The position numbers and the translations under genes were made by a program. The notes beneath the pieces are model-generated. The model was given only the letters and a program-made list of their open reading frames with translations. It did not search any database and was not told the origin of the DNA. A stretch of 64,000 nucleotides of DNA from Acanthosepion esculentum (lineage: Eukaryota; Mollusca; Cephalopoda; Sepiida; Sepiidae), in assembly GCA_964036315.1 (NCBI GenBank), contig OZ038485.1, forward strand, positions 103,061,235 through 103,125,234, read 5' to 3'. Below, in pieces: positions 1-9,914 of this stretch. Within the stretch, counting starts at the first letter, position 1, and each line of letters begins with the position of its first letter.

Positions 1-1102
1 TCACAGTGTCTCGTCGTGGTTAACAAACTGGTCATGCATATCGCTACCTGTATGCAGTGAATTTTTGAACTGATTCAGTCTTTCTTACCGAATCGAGAAA
101 TGCGAGTTTTACTGAACGTCCACCCGAATAGATCTTTCTGCATTGATGCAGGTGTCTCCCACCCTCTTGGCTCTATCCTTGGACCTATGCTGTTCCTAAT
201 TTTAATCAATGATCTGCCTGATGGAATCAGTTCTCAACCCGGTATATATTTACTCCTGTCTTGATAGTAAGTCTGATCATTTCGATACGGTCAAATTGGC
301 AGCTGATCTAAAAAAAAAATGCTGCTAACTGGAGTAAAGAATAGCTTGTTAATTTAACACTTCCAAAAACGAAATTGATTCCTATCAAAAACCTGAGAGA
401 CCTCTTTCTACCTTCCATCAACATGGCTGATGCTAACCTCCTGGAGAATGACTCACTGCGCCATCTCGGATTAACATTGTTGGCTGATATGAAATGTGAA
501 GATTATATTGAATCAATTACTGCAGCTAGAAAAGTTGGTTTCCTGTGTCGTGCTAGACAATTTTTCTTCTCCGAATCTGTCTTACATATTTATAAGTCTG
601 CCATTCGTCCATGCTTTCAATATTGCTGCCACATCTGGTCTGATGTTCTTGCTATACATTTAGAGATTCTTGACAAAAAACTAAGAATCTGCAATGTTAC
701 TGGTCCTGACGTAGCATCTCACCTTCAGTCACTTTTCCACCACCGTAATGTAGCGTCTCTGAGCCTTTTCGGTAAGTACTTTCATGCTAATTGTTCTGAT
801 GAACTACCTTCTGTGGTACCTAGGCCTTATGAATTTAAGCGCAGTACTTGATTGGTGGCAAGCTCTCATCATTTTACAGTTGAAATGGCTAGGTGTAACC
901 GTAAGTTCTATGCTAACAGTTTCTTCTCTCGCACTTGTGGAACTCTCTTCCGGCTTCTTGCTTCCTAGTCAACTTTGATCTTCAAAAATGCAAAATTAAT
1001 CGTTGTCTACTGTCTTTTTTTATTCTTATTCTATTATTGCTATCTCTCCTTAATAGTATTTTTTTATTGCGTCTTAGTGGCTTTATTGCCTTGTTTGGAG
1101 TG

Positions 1103-1106
<4 letters not shown>
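1..1106 (+). pseudogene. LINE (CR1/Jockey-group) reverse transcriptase, 5' cut by window edge, decayed
   Basis: A degenerate non-LTR retrotransposon that once encoded a reverse transcriptase. Around 150-235 the plus strand reads GSILGPMLFLILINDLPD, the conserved RT block ahead of the catalytic pair in CR1/Jockey-type elements. An open stretch at 375-851 carries the thumb and C-terminal region (CHIWSDVLAIHLEILDKK, then HLQSLFHHRNVASLSLF). Frameshifts lie near 250, 320 and 850. The 3' end reads gtttggagtgaaatta and passes straight into (TA)n, as in most copies of this family here. At least ten other copies occur in the window, on both strands. Clade assignment (CR1, Jockey or L2) is from memory of the motifs. 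It cannot encode active protein. Confidence 0.8.

Positions 1107-1153
<47 letters not shown>
1107..1153. repeat. (TA)n microsatellite at LINE 3' end
   Basis: A pure TA run of about 23 units that follows the last LINE bases with no gap, so it probably grew from the element's own tail. Confidence 0.95.
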
Positions 1154-1157
<4 letters not shown>

Positions 1158-1194
1158 TCATAAAAAACACGAACCATTGCAGTAAGCTGGTTCT

Positions 1195-1400
1195 ACATGT
1201 ACGGGTTGTGTAGTGGATATTGGCACAAAAAGTAGAATCGACAAACCGAATTCAAATTCCGGGCCAGTCTGTTGCGTTCATTTTCGCACAAATGCCACAA
1301 ATGCATTAACCCGTCTCTTCTTCCTCGAACCCTCGGTTAAATAACAGAGTAGACTGGTTTTTTCTAGTCCTTGGTGACCAGAGAAGGACAAATTAATTCC
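1195..1400 (+). repeat. tRNA-derived SINE fragment
   Basis: The A-box-like stretch gttgtgtagtggatattgg is followed about 40 bases later by a B-box-like attcaaattccgg, then by the 'cgttcattttcgcacaaatgcc' type central region shared, in diverged form, with copies at 17620, 44600 and 60990. The arrangement is that of a tRNA-headed SINE. No 5S head is visible. Confidence 0.55.
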
Positions 1401-1575
1401 AAACCGGAGAGAAGGGAACCGATAATCTCCCCACAATCTCTTTCAACAGTAATTCACAGATAATAAAGACAAGCAATTCACAGATGACAAAGAAAAGGAA
1501 ACTGGGGAGAACCATGATCGCTTACGTGTTGAATGCACATAAAATTAAAAAGAAGACTGGTTATACAGAATAGTA

Positions 1576-1730
1576 CAGTGTAACCCGGATACAAGAGAGT
1601 TGTTGGGACCAGAGAAGAAGTCTCTTATATCCGGGTTTCTCTTATATCCGGGTTTTGTCTATTATATATACATTAACACAGGCTCTAATTTGGGACCAGA
1701 GAAAATCTCTCTTATATCCGGGTTACACTG
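1576..1730. mobile_element. 155-bp palindromic MITE, copy 1
   Basis: It starts cagtgtaacccggatacaag and ends in the inverse, cttatatccgggttacactg, with TA on both outer sides (1574-1575 and 1731-1732). The inner sequence holds further inverted copies of the tatccgggtt motif. It is non-coding, with a TA target duplication and a CAGT terminus as in pogo/Tc1-group elements. A second copy in opposite orientation is at 2717-2870. Confidence 0.8.
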
Positions 1731-1880
1731 TAGTAGATGTAGAACGCTGTATTACCTTTCACGCCGAGACACATTAACAGCTCAGCGATCTTTAAGCTGT
1801 CATCAGGTCTGTTAATCTGGAAAAGGTGAATATACATAAAATAATGTAAAGACACGACTAACAGGAAACGAAGTGAACTG

Positions 1881-2224
1881 CAAAGATTTTATCATTAATT
1901 CGACTTCAGTATACTTGGTTGAAACTTGGTATATCTGTATCGGAAAGTGGGGGGATATGAAGAGGTTAGAACATCTGACATTCCTATACTATGATATGGA
2001 ATTACGATCTGGCATCTGTCATTGATCATATCAAATGCTTTTGTGCAATCTAACTCGAAGAGCTACTTGAAATGCTAGAAAAGCTTGTATTACACAGGAA
2101 AGATATTCATGTAATCCGTAACCTTTATTGAGGAAACTTTGTAAACAAGTAAATAAACAATAGCGTTTAATGTTTTTGTTGTAAATTTTCAAGAACAAAA
2201 AAGACAGCTGAGAAGACCATGGAT
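1881..2224. other. unannotated stretch
   Basis: No gene, recognisable repeat or strong structure seen here. Short open frames on the minus strand lack any recognisable domain. Confidence 0.5.
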
Positions 2225-2312
2225 GTAACATGAACGAAGGATTTGCGGATATATGGACTTTTGCCCTTGTTTTGGCATGAAGAACACGCCCCAAAGTTTG
2301 TAAAACTATTTT
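2225..2312 (-). repeat. terminal fragment of mariner-like family B
   Basis: On the minus strand this reads tttgtaaactttggggcg, then gccaaaacaagggcaaaagt and catatatccgcaaatcctt. It matches the terminal region of the larger element at 14571-15530 (tacaaactttg, accaaaacaaggacaaaag, ccgcaaatcc). Only the end of the element is present. Confidence 0.6.
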
Positions 2313-2430
2313 TGATCTCCTGTGAAAATTTTAGTGGCTGAGCATTCTAAAGCACACATTGTTTTCCCAATATGGTGGGCGTAATTTCGAAGCTTCTCAA
2401 AAGGCTCATTTTCTTTATCAAGTCTCTCGA

Positions 2431-2479
2431 ATGCCGAGATCAATAGACGTAAATAATTTACGTCTATCGATCTCGGCAT
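2431..2479. repeat. near-perfect 49-bp hairpin palindrome
   Basis: atgccgagatcaatagacgt and its continuation are mirrored by acgtctatcgatctcggcat, giving 23-bp arms with one mismatch and a 3-base loop. It is not built from simple repeats. It could be a minimal MITE, a fold-back remnant or an RNA hairpin. Confidence 0.8.
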
Positions 2480-2716
2480 ACATGTGTCTGAGTAGACAAT
2501 TTACGGTACACATGTATCCACTAAATAACATTTACAGTTATATATATATATGTGTGTGTGTGTGTGTATGATTGCTCTGCAATGTGGTGCTATTTACTAT
2601 GTGTTGAGATTGTCAATGTGGCTGCGTTTTTGTAAGAGCACCTCTTTACATTTAAATTTGCATAACTCAAGGAAAAACAAGAAATCAATTTGCATTCAAC
2701 AATAAAAAAATGTATA

Positions 2717-2870
2717 CAGTGTAACCCTGATATAAGAGAGATTTTCTCTGGTCCCAAATTAGAGCCATACTTACCTAAACATAATAGACCAAACCCGGAT
2801 ATAAGAGAAACCCGGATATAAGAGACGTCTTCTCGGGTCCCGACAACTCTCTTATATCCGGGTTACACTG
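2717..2870. mobile_element. 154-bp palindromic MITE, copy 2 (inverted relative to copy 1)
   Basis: Same family as 1576-1730, reverse orientation: it starts cagtgtaaccctgatataag and ends tatccgggttacactg. The left TA duplication (2715-2716) is intact. The right flank is TC, so the duplicate has decayed. Confidence 0.8.
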
Positions 2871-3236
2871 TCTATTGAAAACAACGAGTACAAACAATTA
2901 TGTGCACATGAAATTTTAGAAATAAATAAAGCATTGTTAAGATCCAGAAAATAATTACATTTTAATTTAACTCTTTCGAAAACATCCGTATTTTGATTCG
3001 TCTATTAAAAATAAACATTGCAGAAATTTTACAATATACCCTTGATTTTTTTTCAATGGTAACAACTAGTATCATATAATAATTGTGCTTGTCCATTAGT
3101 TCTTTAGTTCGAACGCCCGTTACGCTCTGCTAGTACCTCATAAATAATGGCCTATTCCGTTTTGATCGGGTGAGAAGGCAAAATAAATATCAAAGACGCT
3201 ACTTGGTTTCAATCAGAAAATGAAAGGAAGAGAGGA

Positions 3237-3520
3237 AGATAGAAGTGTTTAACGTCTGTTTCAATGAAATGAATAAAGTTGTCAATTAACATTCTTTTCA
3301 TTTGTATGACCTTAATTCTTTAAATAACGACCAGCATTCAGAGTTGTGATTGTTATTGCAATATTTTGTTAAAGGTGTTAAGCTCAAATATTTAACGATG
3401 CGATAGGGGAATTTCTACAGATATTTTATTTTCGTAGAATTCGCCGTGAGCTTATTCAATCAACTGAAGAACGAAGATTTATCAGAATATTACAAAAGGA
3501 AAATCGTAAAATTTTCACGG
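3237..3520 (+). repeat. unclassified dispersed repeat, copy 1
   Basis: It contains gtttaacgtctgtttcaatg, gtgattgttattgcaatat and ttaagctcaaatatttaacg. The same order recurs at 8225-8470 (plus) and partly at 44885-45010 (minus). No coding capacity or termini are recognisable. Confidence 0.6.
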
Positions 3521-3857
3521 GTAAAAATAGTATTTACTATTTTTATAGAAAATTTCCTTAAGTGCATATGAGGCTGCATAAAAACAAAGTAATTTAACCT
3601 CCCACTGATGAATTTACAATACACTTGCTTTTCTTCCCTTCCCGCTTCTTCTGTTTCATATCCTCCTCCTCCTCCATTTCGTCGTGCGTTTGTTTATTTG
3701 TTTTTGCAAACAATATGTAGCGTTCTTTATTTATTTATTTAAAAAAAAAACAAAAAAACCCAAAAACCGTTATGTGGTCATTTGATAAAAAATCGCCTGA
3801 AAATACCGTAAGGTTGAAACCAAGGTAGATGATTCAACTGACCTCCTGATTTTTAAA

Positions 3858-3858
<1 letters not shown>

Positions 3859-3894
<36 letters not shown>
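3859..3894. repeat. (TA)n microsatellite
   Basis: Pure TA run. It cuts off the 5' side of the ribozyme-bearing repeat that follows. Confidence 0.95.
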
Positions 3895-3897
<3 letters not shown>

Positions 3898-4041
3898 AAT
3901 CGCCTGACGATTGCACTAGCATGAAACAGACTGTCGCCTCTAAGTGCTGACTTACATGTCCACTTTTATATTTACACATGCTCTATCTCTGATATTGAGC
4001 ACTTTATCCCATAAATATAGCACACTTTAAGACTATATTTC

Positions 4042-4043
<2 letters not shown>
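3895..4043 (+). repeat. ribozyme-bearing (Penelope-like?) repeat, copy 1
   Basis: From 3921 on (atgaaacagactgtcgcctc, then atctctgatattgagc and cccataaatatagcacac) this matches 50630-50745 closely, and the 5' part matches the minus strand of 50099-50145. It ends in (TA)n, as the other copy does. Hammerhead motifs are known from Penelope-like element LTRs and from retrozymes. Assignment to one of these is inference. Confidence 0.6.
3904..3935 (+). ncRNA. hammerhead-ribozyme-like core, partly decayed
   Basis: It reads CTGACGA, then ttgcactagcat, then GAAA, then cagactGTC. That fits the invariant CUGANGA and GAAA boxes, a short stem II (TGC/GCA plus a T-T mismatch), a minimal stem III (ACA/TGT around GAC) and a GUC cleavage triplet. 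Stem I is poor: only two pairs before a mismatch, because (TA)n has replaced the upstream flank. Likely a dead relative of the ribozyme at 50099-50159. Confidence 0.5.

Positions 4044-4084
<41 letters not shown>
4044..4084. repeat. (TA)n microsatellite
   Basis: Pure TA run between the ribozyme-bearing repeat and the mariner relic. Confidence 0.95.
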
Positions 4085-4088
<4 letters not shown>

Positions 4089-4089
4089 A

Positions 4090-4722
4090 CAGGGTGCGAT
4101 GAATAATTTGTCGTCTAAATTACGCAAAAATGACAGTAACACTGACATCTCATTTTAAAAAAAATATCTTGAAATACTAAAGAGTAAATCTATTCAATAA
4201 AAGCGCCATTGGCTTCAACCACGGCCTTCAGACAACTAAGGAACCTCCAGCAACTGTTCTGGACGGTCCCCTTCTTTAAGTTGGTGAATGCTGCCATAAT
4301 CCTTGCCTTCAGTTGATCTTTGGTGTTACAAGGAGTTTTGTTGGTCTACGCCCACACATAATAATCAAAGGGGTTGCAGTCTGGGGACTTAGGTCGCCAG
4401 ATACAAAATTCGGGAGTCCTTTTCCTATCAGAACGATCAAAGTGAGTTTTTCCGAGATGCTGTATCCTCGTAATTACTGCGCTGACACCCAAACACTTTG
4501 AAATGTTTGCATTGGGACTTCCGGCGCGAATGCCTAGCAGTACAGCATACCGTTTCCAAATTTTTGGAGGATTGAATTGCGTCATGGTGCTCTTTTTATC
4601 ACAGACGGGGCCCAACTGATCCTACTATACTTTTCAGTCGAGAAAGTCAAACACAAACACCGAGTATGCGCGAAATTAAAAATATAAAATGGCGACAATT
4701 TACCCATCGCATCCTCTCTCAC
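4090..4722 (-). mobile_element. mariner-like element, family A, internally deleted (copy A1)
   Basis: The left end is cagggtgcgatgaataattt, preceded by TA. The right end (ggcgacaatttacccatcgc) is the inverse, with decayed last bases. The minus strand encodes transposase scraps: an N-terminal helix-turn-helix region (KKSTMTQFNPPKIWKRYAVL, IRAGSPNANISKCLGV) fused by deletion to the C-terminal SPDCNPFDYYVWA catalytic block of Tc1/mariner transposases. The catalytic core between them is missing. Related copies are at 15641, 36160 and 37340. Confidence 0.8.
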
Positions 4723-4739
4723 TATATATATATATATAA

Positions 4740-4850
4740 CAGGGATCGCCTACCCGGGCCGATATAATCAAGTAGTCAACTCCCTCACAAATCGACTATG
4801 GTGAGATTCGAACACGCGTCTCATGGCCAGAAATCGGCGATAAAACGAGA
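4740..4850 (-). repeat. tRNA-like SINE fragment
   Basis: The minus strand carries gtgttcgaatctcacc, a good tRNA B box, within a block that also occurs in diverged form at 10660-10810 (aaatcgactggggtgggatt). It is followed at 4798 onward by sequence with no match. Confidence 0.45.
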
Positions 4851-5460
4851 ATATTTTACGATATGGACGATAGGTTATTTGTCTCTTTATGTAGGTACTA
4901 GAGTGATGTGTGCTTGTGTATTTTTTTTATTTAAGGAGGGAGAATACACCAGTCTTTCATATATGTGTGTGTGTATGTGTATACATATGTGTGTTACAAA
5001 TCATGTCTTCATCTGCGTATGAGTGTATGTGCGGAAGAGAGAAAGATAGAAAAATAGAGATAGGAAGGAAGGAAGGAATCGGGAAAGAGAGAGTCAAGAA
5101 CATGTATGCTTTTCTTTCTTTCTCTCTCTTTTCGTGCTTAGATAGGAGATGACTGCCGACAGACCATCAGTTTTTCATGTTAGTTAAAACTCAAAAAGTA
5201 TTACAAAGAGAAGTAGTGTACTAACGAACTAATTATGTTTTATAAAAAAAACTATACAAAACTATGAATTGTCTGTCCTCTTCATAAATATTTGTGTGTG
5301 TGTGTGAGAGAGAGAGAGTGAGAGAGAAAACAAGACGAAATAAAGAAAAATAAATGAAAAACAAACAAGGGAATGTTACAGAGTGGCACATCCACATGGA
5401 TGTGAGACAACACATTTTTGTGTCCGCGTGTGCGCGCATTACTCAAAATACATTATCTAT
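4850..5460. other. low-complexity rich stretch without gene
   Basis: Holds short (TG)n, (GA)n and AAGG-type tracts (4960-5110, 5290-5330). No recognisable coding sequence or element was seen. Confidence 0.5.
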
Positions 5461-5688
5461 ACTAGAGATGCGATATTAAGGGGCGTCAAAAGTAACGTAG
5501 CAATTACTGTCATGGTAATATAGTTAAAAACTAACCTCCTATTTGTTTTTTAATAACATTTCAAACTCCGATTCAGGGCAAGGCTGGACAAAAGCAAATT
5601 ACAAAATAGTCACCATTATTAACGGTAGAAAAATCAAACAGTAGACACTAACACAACTCTATCACGATGAAGTTTGGTTCGGTGCTTT

Positions 5689-6062
5689 ATCTATATAATC
5701 AATGCGGATGTCAGTGTGTCACTGTGTCATACTTTTTCAACTTTACCCCTAGATCCCGTAGCCCAACATATCATACCATTTTGGAATCAGGCCGACTCCG
5801 TAAGCAAATTAAAAACATTCCGGACCGGATCCGGAATAACAACTAAGTGAGACATCTATATAATAAATGCGAATGTCAGTGTGTCACTGTGTCACACCTT
5901 TTCAACTTTATTCCTAGAGACCGTAGCCCAACATATCATACCATTTTGGAATCAGACCGACTCCGTGAGCAAATTAAAAATATTCTAGGCCGGATCCGGA
6001 TCCGTAATCCTGAAATTTTGAATTCCCAAGTTTTCATTATTGCAATTGTTTTCGGCGATTTT
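5689..6062 (+). mobile_element. two tandem Helitron-like 5' ends
   Basis: Two direct copies about 171 bp apart start tctatataatcaatgcggat and tctatataataaatgcgaat. Both continue through gtcagtgtgtcactgtgtca, agcccaacatatcatacc and gccggatccggat-type sequence. Animal Helitrons often begin TCTATATA followed by a GTCTGTCTGT-like stretch. That family call is recalled and tentative. No Rep/helicase coding is present. Confidence 0.45.
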
Positions 6063-6408
6063 TGTACGTAATTTTTTGCGACAAAGTTTTTTTATACAAT
6101 AACAATTTTTATTACTTGGAAATAAATTTGAGAATAGTCAAAATTAATTGCGAAATCCAGCGAAAGTCACCCATGAAATAAAAATAATTGTGTGTACAGA
6201 AAGTAAGGACCTACGTACATCAAATTGTCTTTAAATTAAGTGGCGGCAGAAGAATTATCGTTGAACTTTTAAAAGGTAAGCTTAAATATTAATGCAATAC
6301 TTAAATCCGGCGATCAATTTTGAGTTCTTCTGTAGTTTATTGTTGCCTATCGCATCTACCCCTACCTACCTATTGCGATGAAAGCCCAATCAAAAGCCCT
6401 CAGCGGCT

Positions 6409-6445
6409 AGCTTAATGCTGCCCGATAAGACGGCTTTTAAGCTAG
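6409..6445. repeat. 9-bp-arm hairpin
   Basis: ctagcttaa and ttaagctag are perfect inverted repeats around about 19 bases. A subterminal hairpin of this kind sits near Helitron 3' ends, but no clean CTRR terminus was found, so this is only a possible partner of the 5' ends at 5689. Confidence 0.35.
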
Positions 6446-6779
6446 TTGATATAATATTTGTTAAAGTTTCTTAGAGTCTTATGCTTAAGAATAAATAAAC
6501 AGACCGAAAGAGGAAAAGACCGTTCTAGTACTTATTGGGGATCATATCCTGAATGTGTCGAAATTTGGAAGACTCATCATATAATTGCCTCTTCGTTCTT
6601 TAGCGTGTATGTTACGCCCTAACATTACCTCATATAAATAATAAGAAAGAGGCTCAAGTAAAGACATAGCTTTTTACATTCAGTCGAGCCACTGAACAAC
6701 AGAACTTCTAGTCGGTATCTGTTCTTGTGGTGCAGCCACCTTAATAACATGGAATACAATCTCTCTCTCTCTCTCTCAG

Positions 6780-6975
6780 CACTACCTAATTTCCCCTCTG
6801 GCTTCAGTGATGCTCGGCCCTTCTGGTCCTGCCTGTGTCGCCTCCGAACAACTGTTGGCCTGTAGAGCCAACCTTCAGAAATGGGGATGATCCAAACTGC
6901 CAATACGAGCATTTAGAAACTATGGAGCATCTTCTAGATTGCCCCAGTCTTGAAGATTCATGCATACATAACGTC
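6780..6975 (+). pseudogene. non-LTR retrotransposon C-terminal fragment
   Basis: The plus strand reads LCRLRTTVGL at 6830-6862. After a frameshift come DPNCQYEHLETMEHLLDCPS and LEDS. The R-T-x(n)-C-x2-C/H, E-T-x-E-H-x3-C pattern is typical of the end of the RNase H/C-terminal part of R1, I and Jockey-like LINEs. A cysteine of the usual C-x2-C pair is replaced. It is distinct from the LINE at position 1. Confidence 0.5.
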
Positions 6976-7086
6976 CTTGAAACCATAACACTACAGGCAA
7001 GGCTCTGTATGCAACACTGGGTGGGTGTGTTGTAGCGAGAAGATGTAAATAATTGACTATTCCGTTTTGATTGCGAGGAAAGACGG

Positions 7087-7160
7087 AAGAAAAAGATATG
7101 TTTGGTTTTAGAGGAAAGAAAGAAAGAAAAAAGAAAGAAAAAAAGAAAGAAAAGGGAGAC
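7087..7160. repeat. polypurine (GAAA)n tract
   Basis: About 70 bases of almost only G and A on the plus strand, in gaaagaaagaaa units. Confidence 0.85.
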
Positions 7161-7524
7161 AGCGGAGACAATAACACGTATAGGAAATAAACCCGATTTT
7201 CAACACAATTGCATACCCACATATATACCATATCCAAACAGGCCCAAACTTTATTTTGTACTTAGTAGCAGACAATATAGCAAACAAACATGCCAAAACG
7301 ATTCCACAATACAACACACACTATTTAAGTCAAAGTGTCTATTGGTTAGAAAATAACATCACTTTGTGAAATATCTGACCAATCAGAGAAATCTAAAAGC
7401 CTATTTTTCTCCAGCCCACTTTCGGAAAAAAATTCTTATAAAATCCCAGACTTAAACTTAACTAAAGACTATTTTTACTCCTTTTTGACTCTCTTGAATT
7501 TTTGTACATATGTTTGTAAATACA

Positions 7525-7655
7525 AATGATTTATTTAACAGGCATGAGACCATATTTTCTTTATTTTTGTTTGGAATTCGGACATTCGGATATTTAATAT
7601 AAAAAAAAAACCCCGGACGACTGATTTTTTTATGTGGGAAAATGAAATAAAACCA
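7525..7655 (+). repeat. ~130-bp direct repeat, left copy
   Basis: aatgatttatttaacaggca to gggaaaatgaaataaaacc matches 8056-8180 with only a few changes. The 531-bp spacing and high identity suggest either short LTRs of a non-autonomous element or a recent local duplication. Confidence 0.8.
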
Positions 7656-8055
7656 ATAAATAAAATAATAATAAAGAATGAAAAAAATTCATTTTCTCAT
7701 GATGCAAGTTATAAAGAAACCGGAAAGGGTTTCTGGTCACGTGTGCGATTTTACGACACCCACTTTTGGAAAGGAGAGAAGCTTTCTCTTTCCAACGAGA
7801 TCTATCAGACGTGTTTTCATCAGCCACGGAGTAGAAATTCGGCCATCCCAACTCAGCGCGAGGCTGACTTGAGCTTGACCATCTTTACCCGTTCTTATCT
7901 TTACTTACCATAAATTATTTCTAAACCAAAAAGGAAAACGGACATACTCAAGAGACATTTAACTTTGTTTCAATACAGTCAACATATAAGAAATAAACGT
8001 CTGTAGCAGAAACTCCAGTTTTTTGTATACTTCTATCTTATTTGTTTATATATTG

Positions 8056-8180
8056 AATGATTTATTTAACAGGCATGAGACCATGTTTTCTTTATTTTTG
8101 TTTGGAATTCGGACATTCGGATATTTAATATAAAAAAAACCCTGGACGACTGATATTTTGTGGGAAAATGAAATAAAACC
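8056..8180 (+). repeat. ~130-bp direct repeat, right copy
   Basis: Partner of 7525-7655. The sequence between the copies (7656-8055) has no recognisable coding region. Confidence 0.8.
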
Positions 8181-8224
8181 TAAAAATACACACAAAACCC
8201 ATAAACTTGTTAACATGCACACCC

Positions 8225-8470
8225 AAGATGTATGTGTTTAACGCGTATTTCAGTGAAATGTAAAATCTTCAAATCTTTTTATTTGTACCCTCTTACCTAA
8301 ATAATGACCCGTATTTATACTTATGATTGTTATTGCAATAATTGGTTAAAGTTGTTAAGCTAAAATATTTAACGCTGCAACAACGATGCAGATATTTTAA
8401 AGTCGTGGAACTCACAAGGATCTTATTCAGTAATTAAATAAAGATTCATCAGAAAATTCAAATAGAAACC
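8225..8470 (+). repeat. unclassified dispersed repeat, copy 2
   Basis: Same block order as 3237-3520 (gtttaacgcgtatttcagtg, tgattgttattgcaataatt, taagctaaaatatttaacg). It ends where the LINE at 8478 begins. Confidence 0.6.
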
Positions 8471-8477
8471 CGTGGAA

Positions 8478-9190
8478 CTCCAGAAGAGTGACTCGTTGCG
8501 CCTTCTTAGGTTAACATTCTCTGCTGACATGAAGCAGAAAGATGATATTAAATCAACTGCTAGGTCAGCTGCTAAGAACGTTGGTTCACTGTCGTGCTAG
8601 ACAATTTTTCTCTCCTGAATGTATTTTACATATTTATAAGTCTACCATTCATCCATGCTTTGATTATTGCAACCACATATGGTTTGATGCTCCTGCGATA
8701 TAATTGGAGATTCTTGATAAAATTCAAAGAAGAATCTGCAATGTTACTGGTCCTGACCTGACATCCCGGCTTCAGTCACTTTCCCACCACCATAATGTAG
8801 CTTCCCTGTGTCTTTTCTATAAATACTTTCATGGTAATTGTTCTAATGAACTTTCCTCTATAGTACCTAGAGCTTATAATTTAAGCGTAGTACTAGATTG
8901 ACAACAAAGTCTCATAATTTTAAAGTTGAATTGGTTAGATGTAATTGTATGTTCTTTGTTAATAATTTCTTTTCTCGCCTGTAGTACTCTCTTCTGGCTT
9001 CTTGCTTTTCAGCCAACTTCAATCTTCAAAAATATAAATGCGATGTCAATAGTTATCTACTGTCTTCTTGATTCCTCTTCTTTTATTTTTTTCATTCCTT
9101 AATGTTTTTCTTTTTACTATTCTCCAACACTTAGTAACACCTTGTATCTTAGTGGCTTTATTGCCTTTCTTGGGGTTAAATGATAAAAAA
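8478..9190 (+). pseudogene. LINE (CR1/Jockey-group), 5'-truncated copy
   Basis: C-terminal RT region and 3' UTR of the same family as 1-1106. It reads LDKIQRRICNVTGPDLTSRL and QSLSHHHNVASLCLFYKYFH at 8704-8900, with frameshifts on either side. The 3' terminus (ggctttattgcctttcttgg, ggttaaat) ends in an A-rich tail instead of (TA)n. Confidence 0.8.
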
Positions 9191-9479
9191 AGAGTAATTG
9201 TGAGTTCAATCCCTTGCACGGGTAGTAGAAACTTAGACTTAGTAGAAACAGGTCAAGCAATAACTAAGTAGTGCTAAAAAGAAGAAAATAAGATATCCCT
9301 AGATATGGACAGTGGAACAAGCATTATGAACCCCTGAAGATTAAATAAACTATTCAATTCGAAAATCTCTAAAGGTGACTAGGATCGACAGACACCTGAA
9401 AAAGCCAGTGGGTACAACAGCCGAGACGATGTGATAATAACAGCATAGGTAAGTATATTCCAGAAATTCAATCAGAAAT

Positions 9480-9910
9480 AATCTTATCTTATTTTGGCAT
9501 GTTTACAATAACTGAGTAGTGAGCGAGGATTCAAAAAGACTTGAAGTCACAGAAATGTGGTTCTACAGGAGGAGGATGAGAATACTATGAACCGAATATG
9601 TGAGCAACGACAAAGTTTAAGAGATAATAGAAAGAAAAAAAGACACTTATATCTAACACCAGAAAGAGAGAATTTAAATTTCTAGGGCATATTAATGAGT
9701 AAAGAGTGCTTGTAAAATTTGATACTCACAGGACAGATTAAAGGCAATGGGGACAGAGGAAAACAACGCGTAACTTACCTGGAGAGCTTGTGTAAATGAA
9801 TGGTAGAACAGAGTTTAGGATAAGAGAAAATTTATTAAGAACTGCAAAGGACAAGAAATTGTGGAGAGCCTTGATCGTCAACGTTCTGAAGGGACACGCT
9901 ACAAATAAGA
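9480..9910 (+). pseudogene. endonuclease-RT LINE (second family), C-terminal fragment
   Basis: Degenerate plus-strand coding remains of the end of a non-LTR element: the KRLEVTEMWFYRRRMR-like stretch, then GHI, TGQIKGNGDRGKQRV-like and WRALIV-like pieces, broken by stops and frameshifts. It is the same family as 20580, 26925-28225, 31360, 34550, 41590 and 62810. The element encoded RT and an endonuclease. Only the last ~130 codons plus the 3' end remain. Confidence 0.7.
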
Positions 9911-9914
9911 AGAA

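Noticed and set aside
1081..1156. Open frames reading YIYIYIYI over TA runs here and at about ten other places
   Set aside because: They are translations of (TA)n microsatellites, not proteins.
1770..1830. Minus-strand CTGATGACAGCT ... AGCTG as a hammerhead
   Set aside because: The second box is TTAA instead of GAAA; no cleavage site can be placed.
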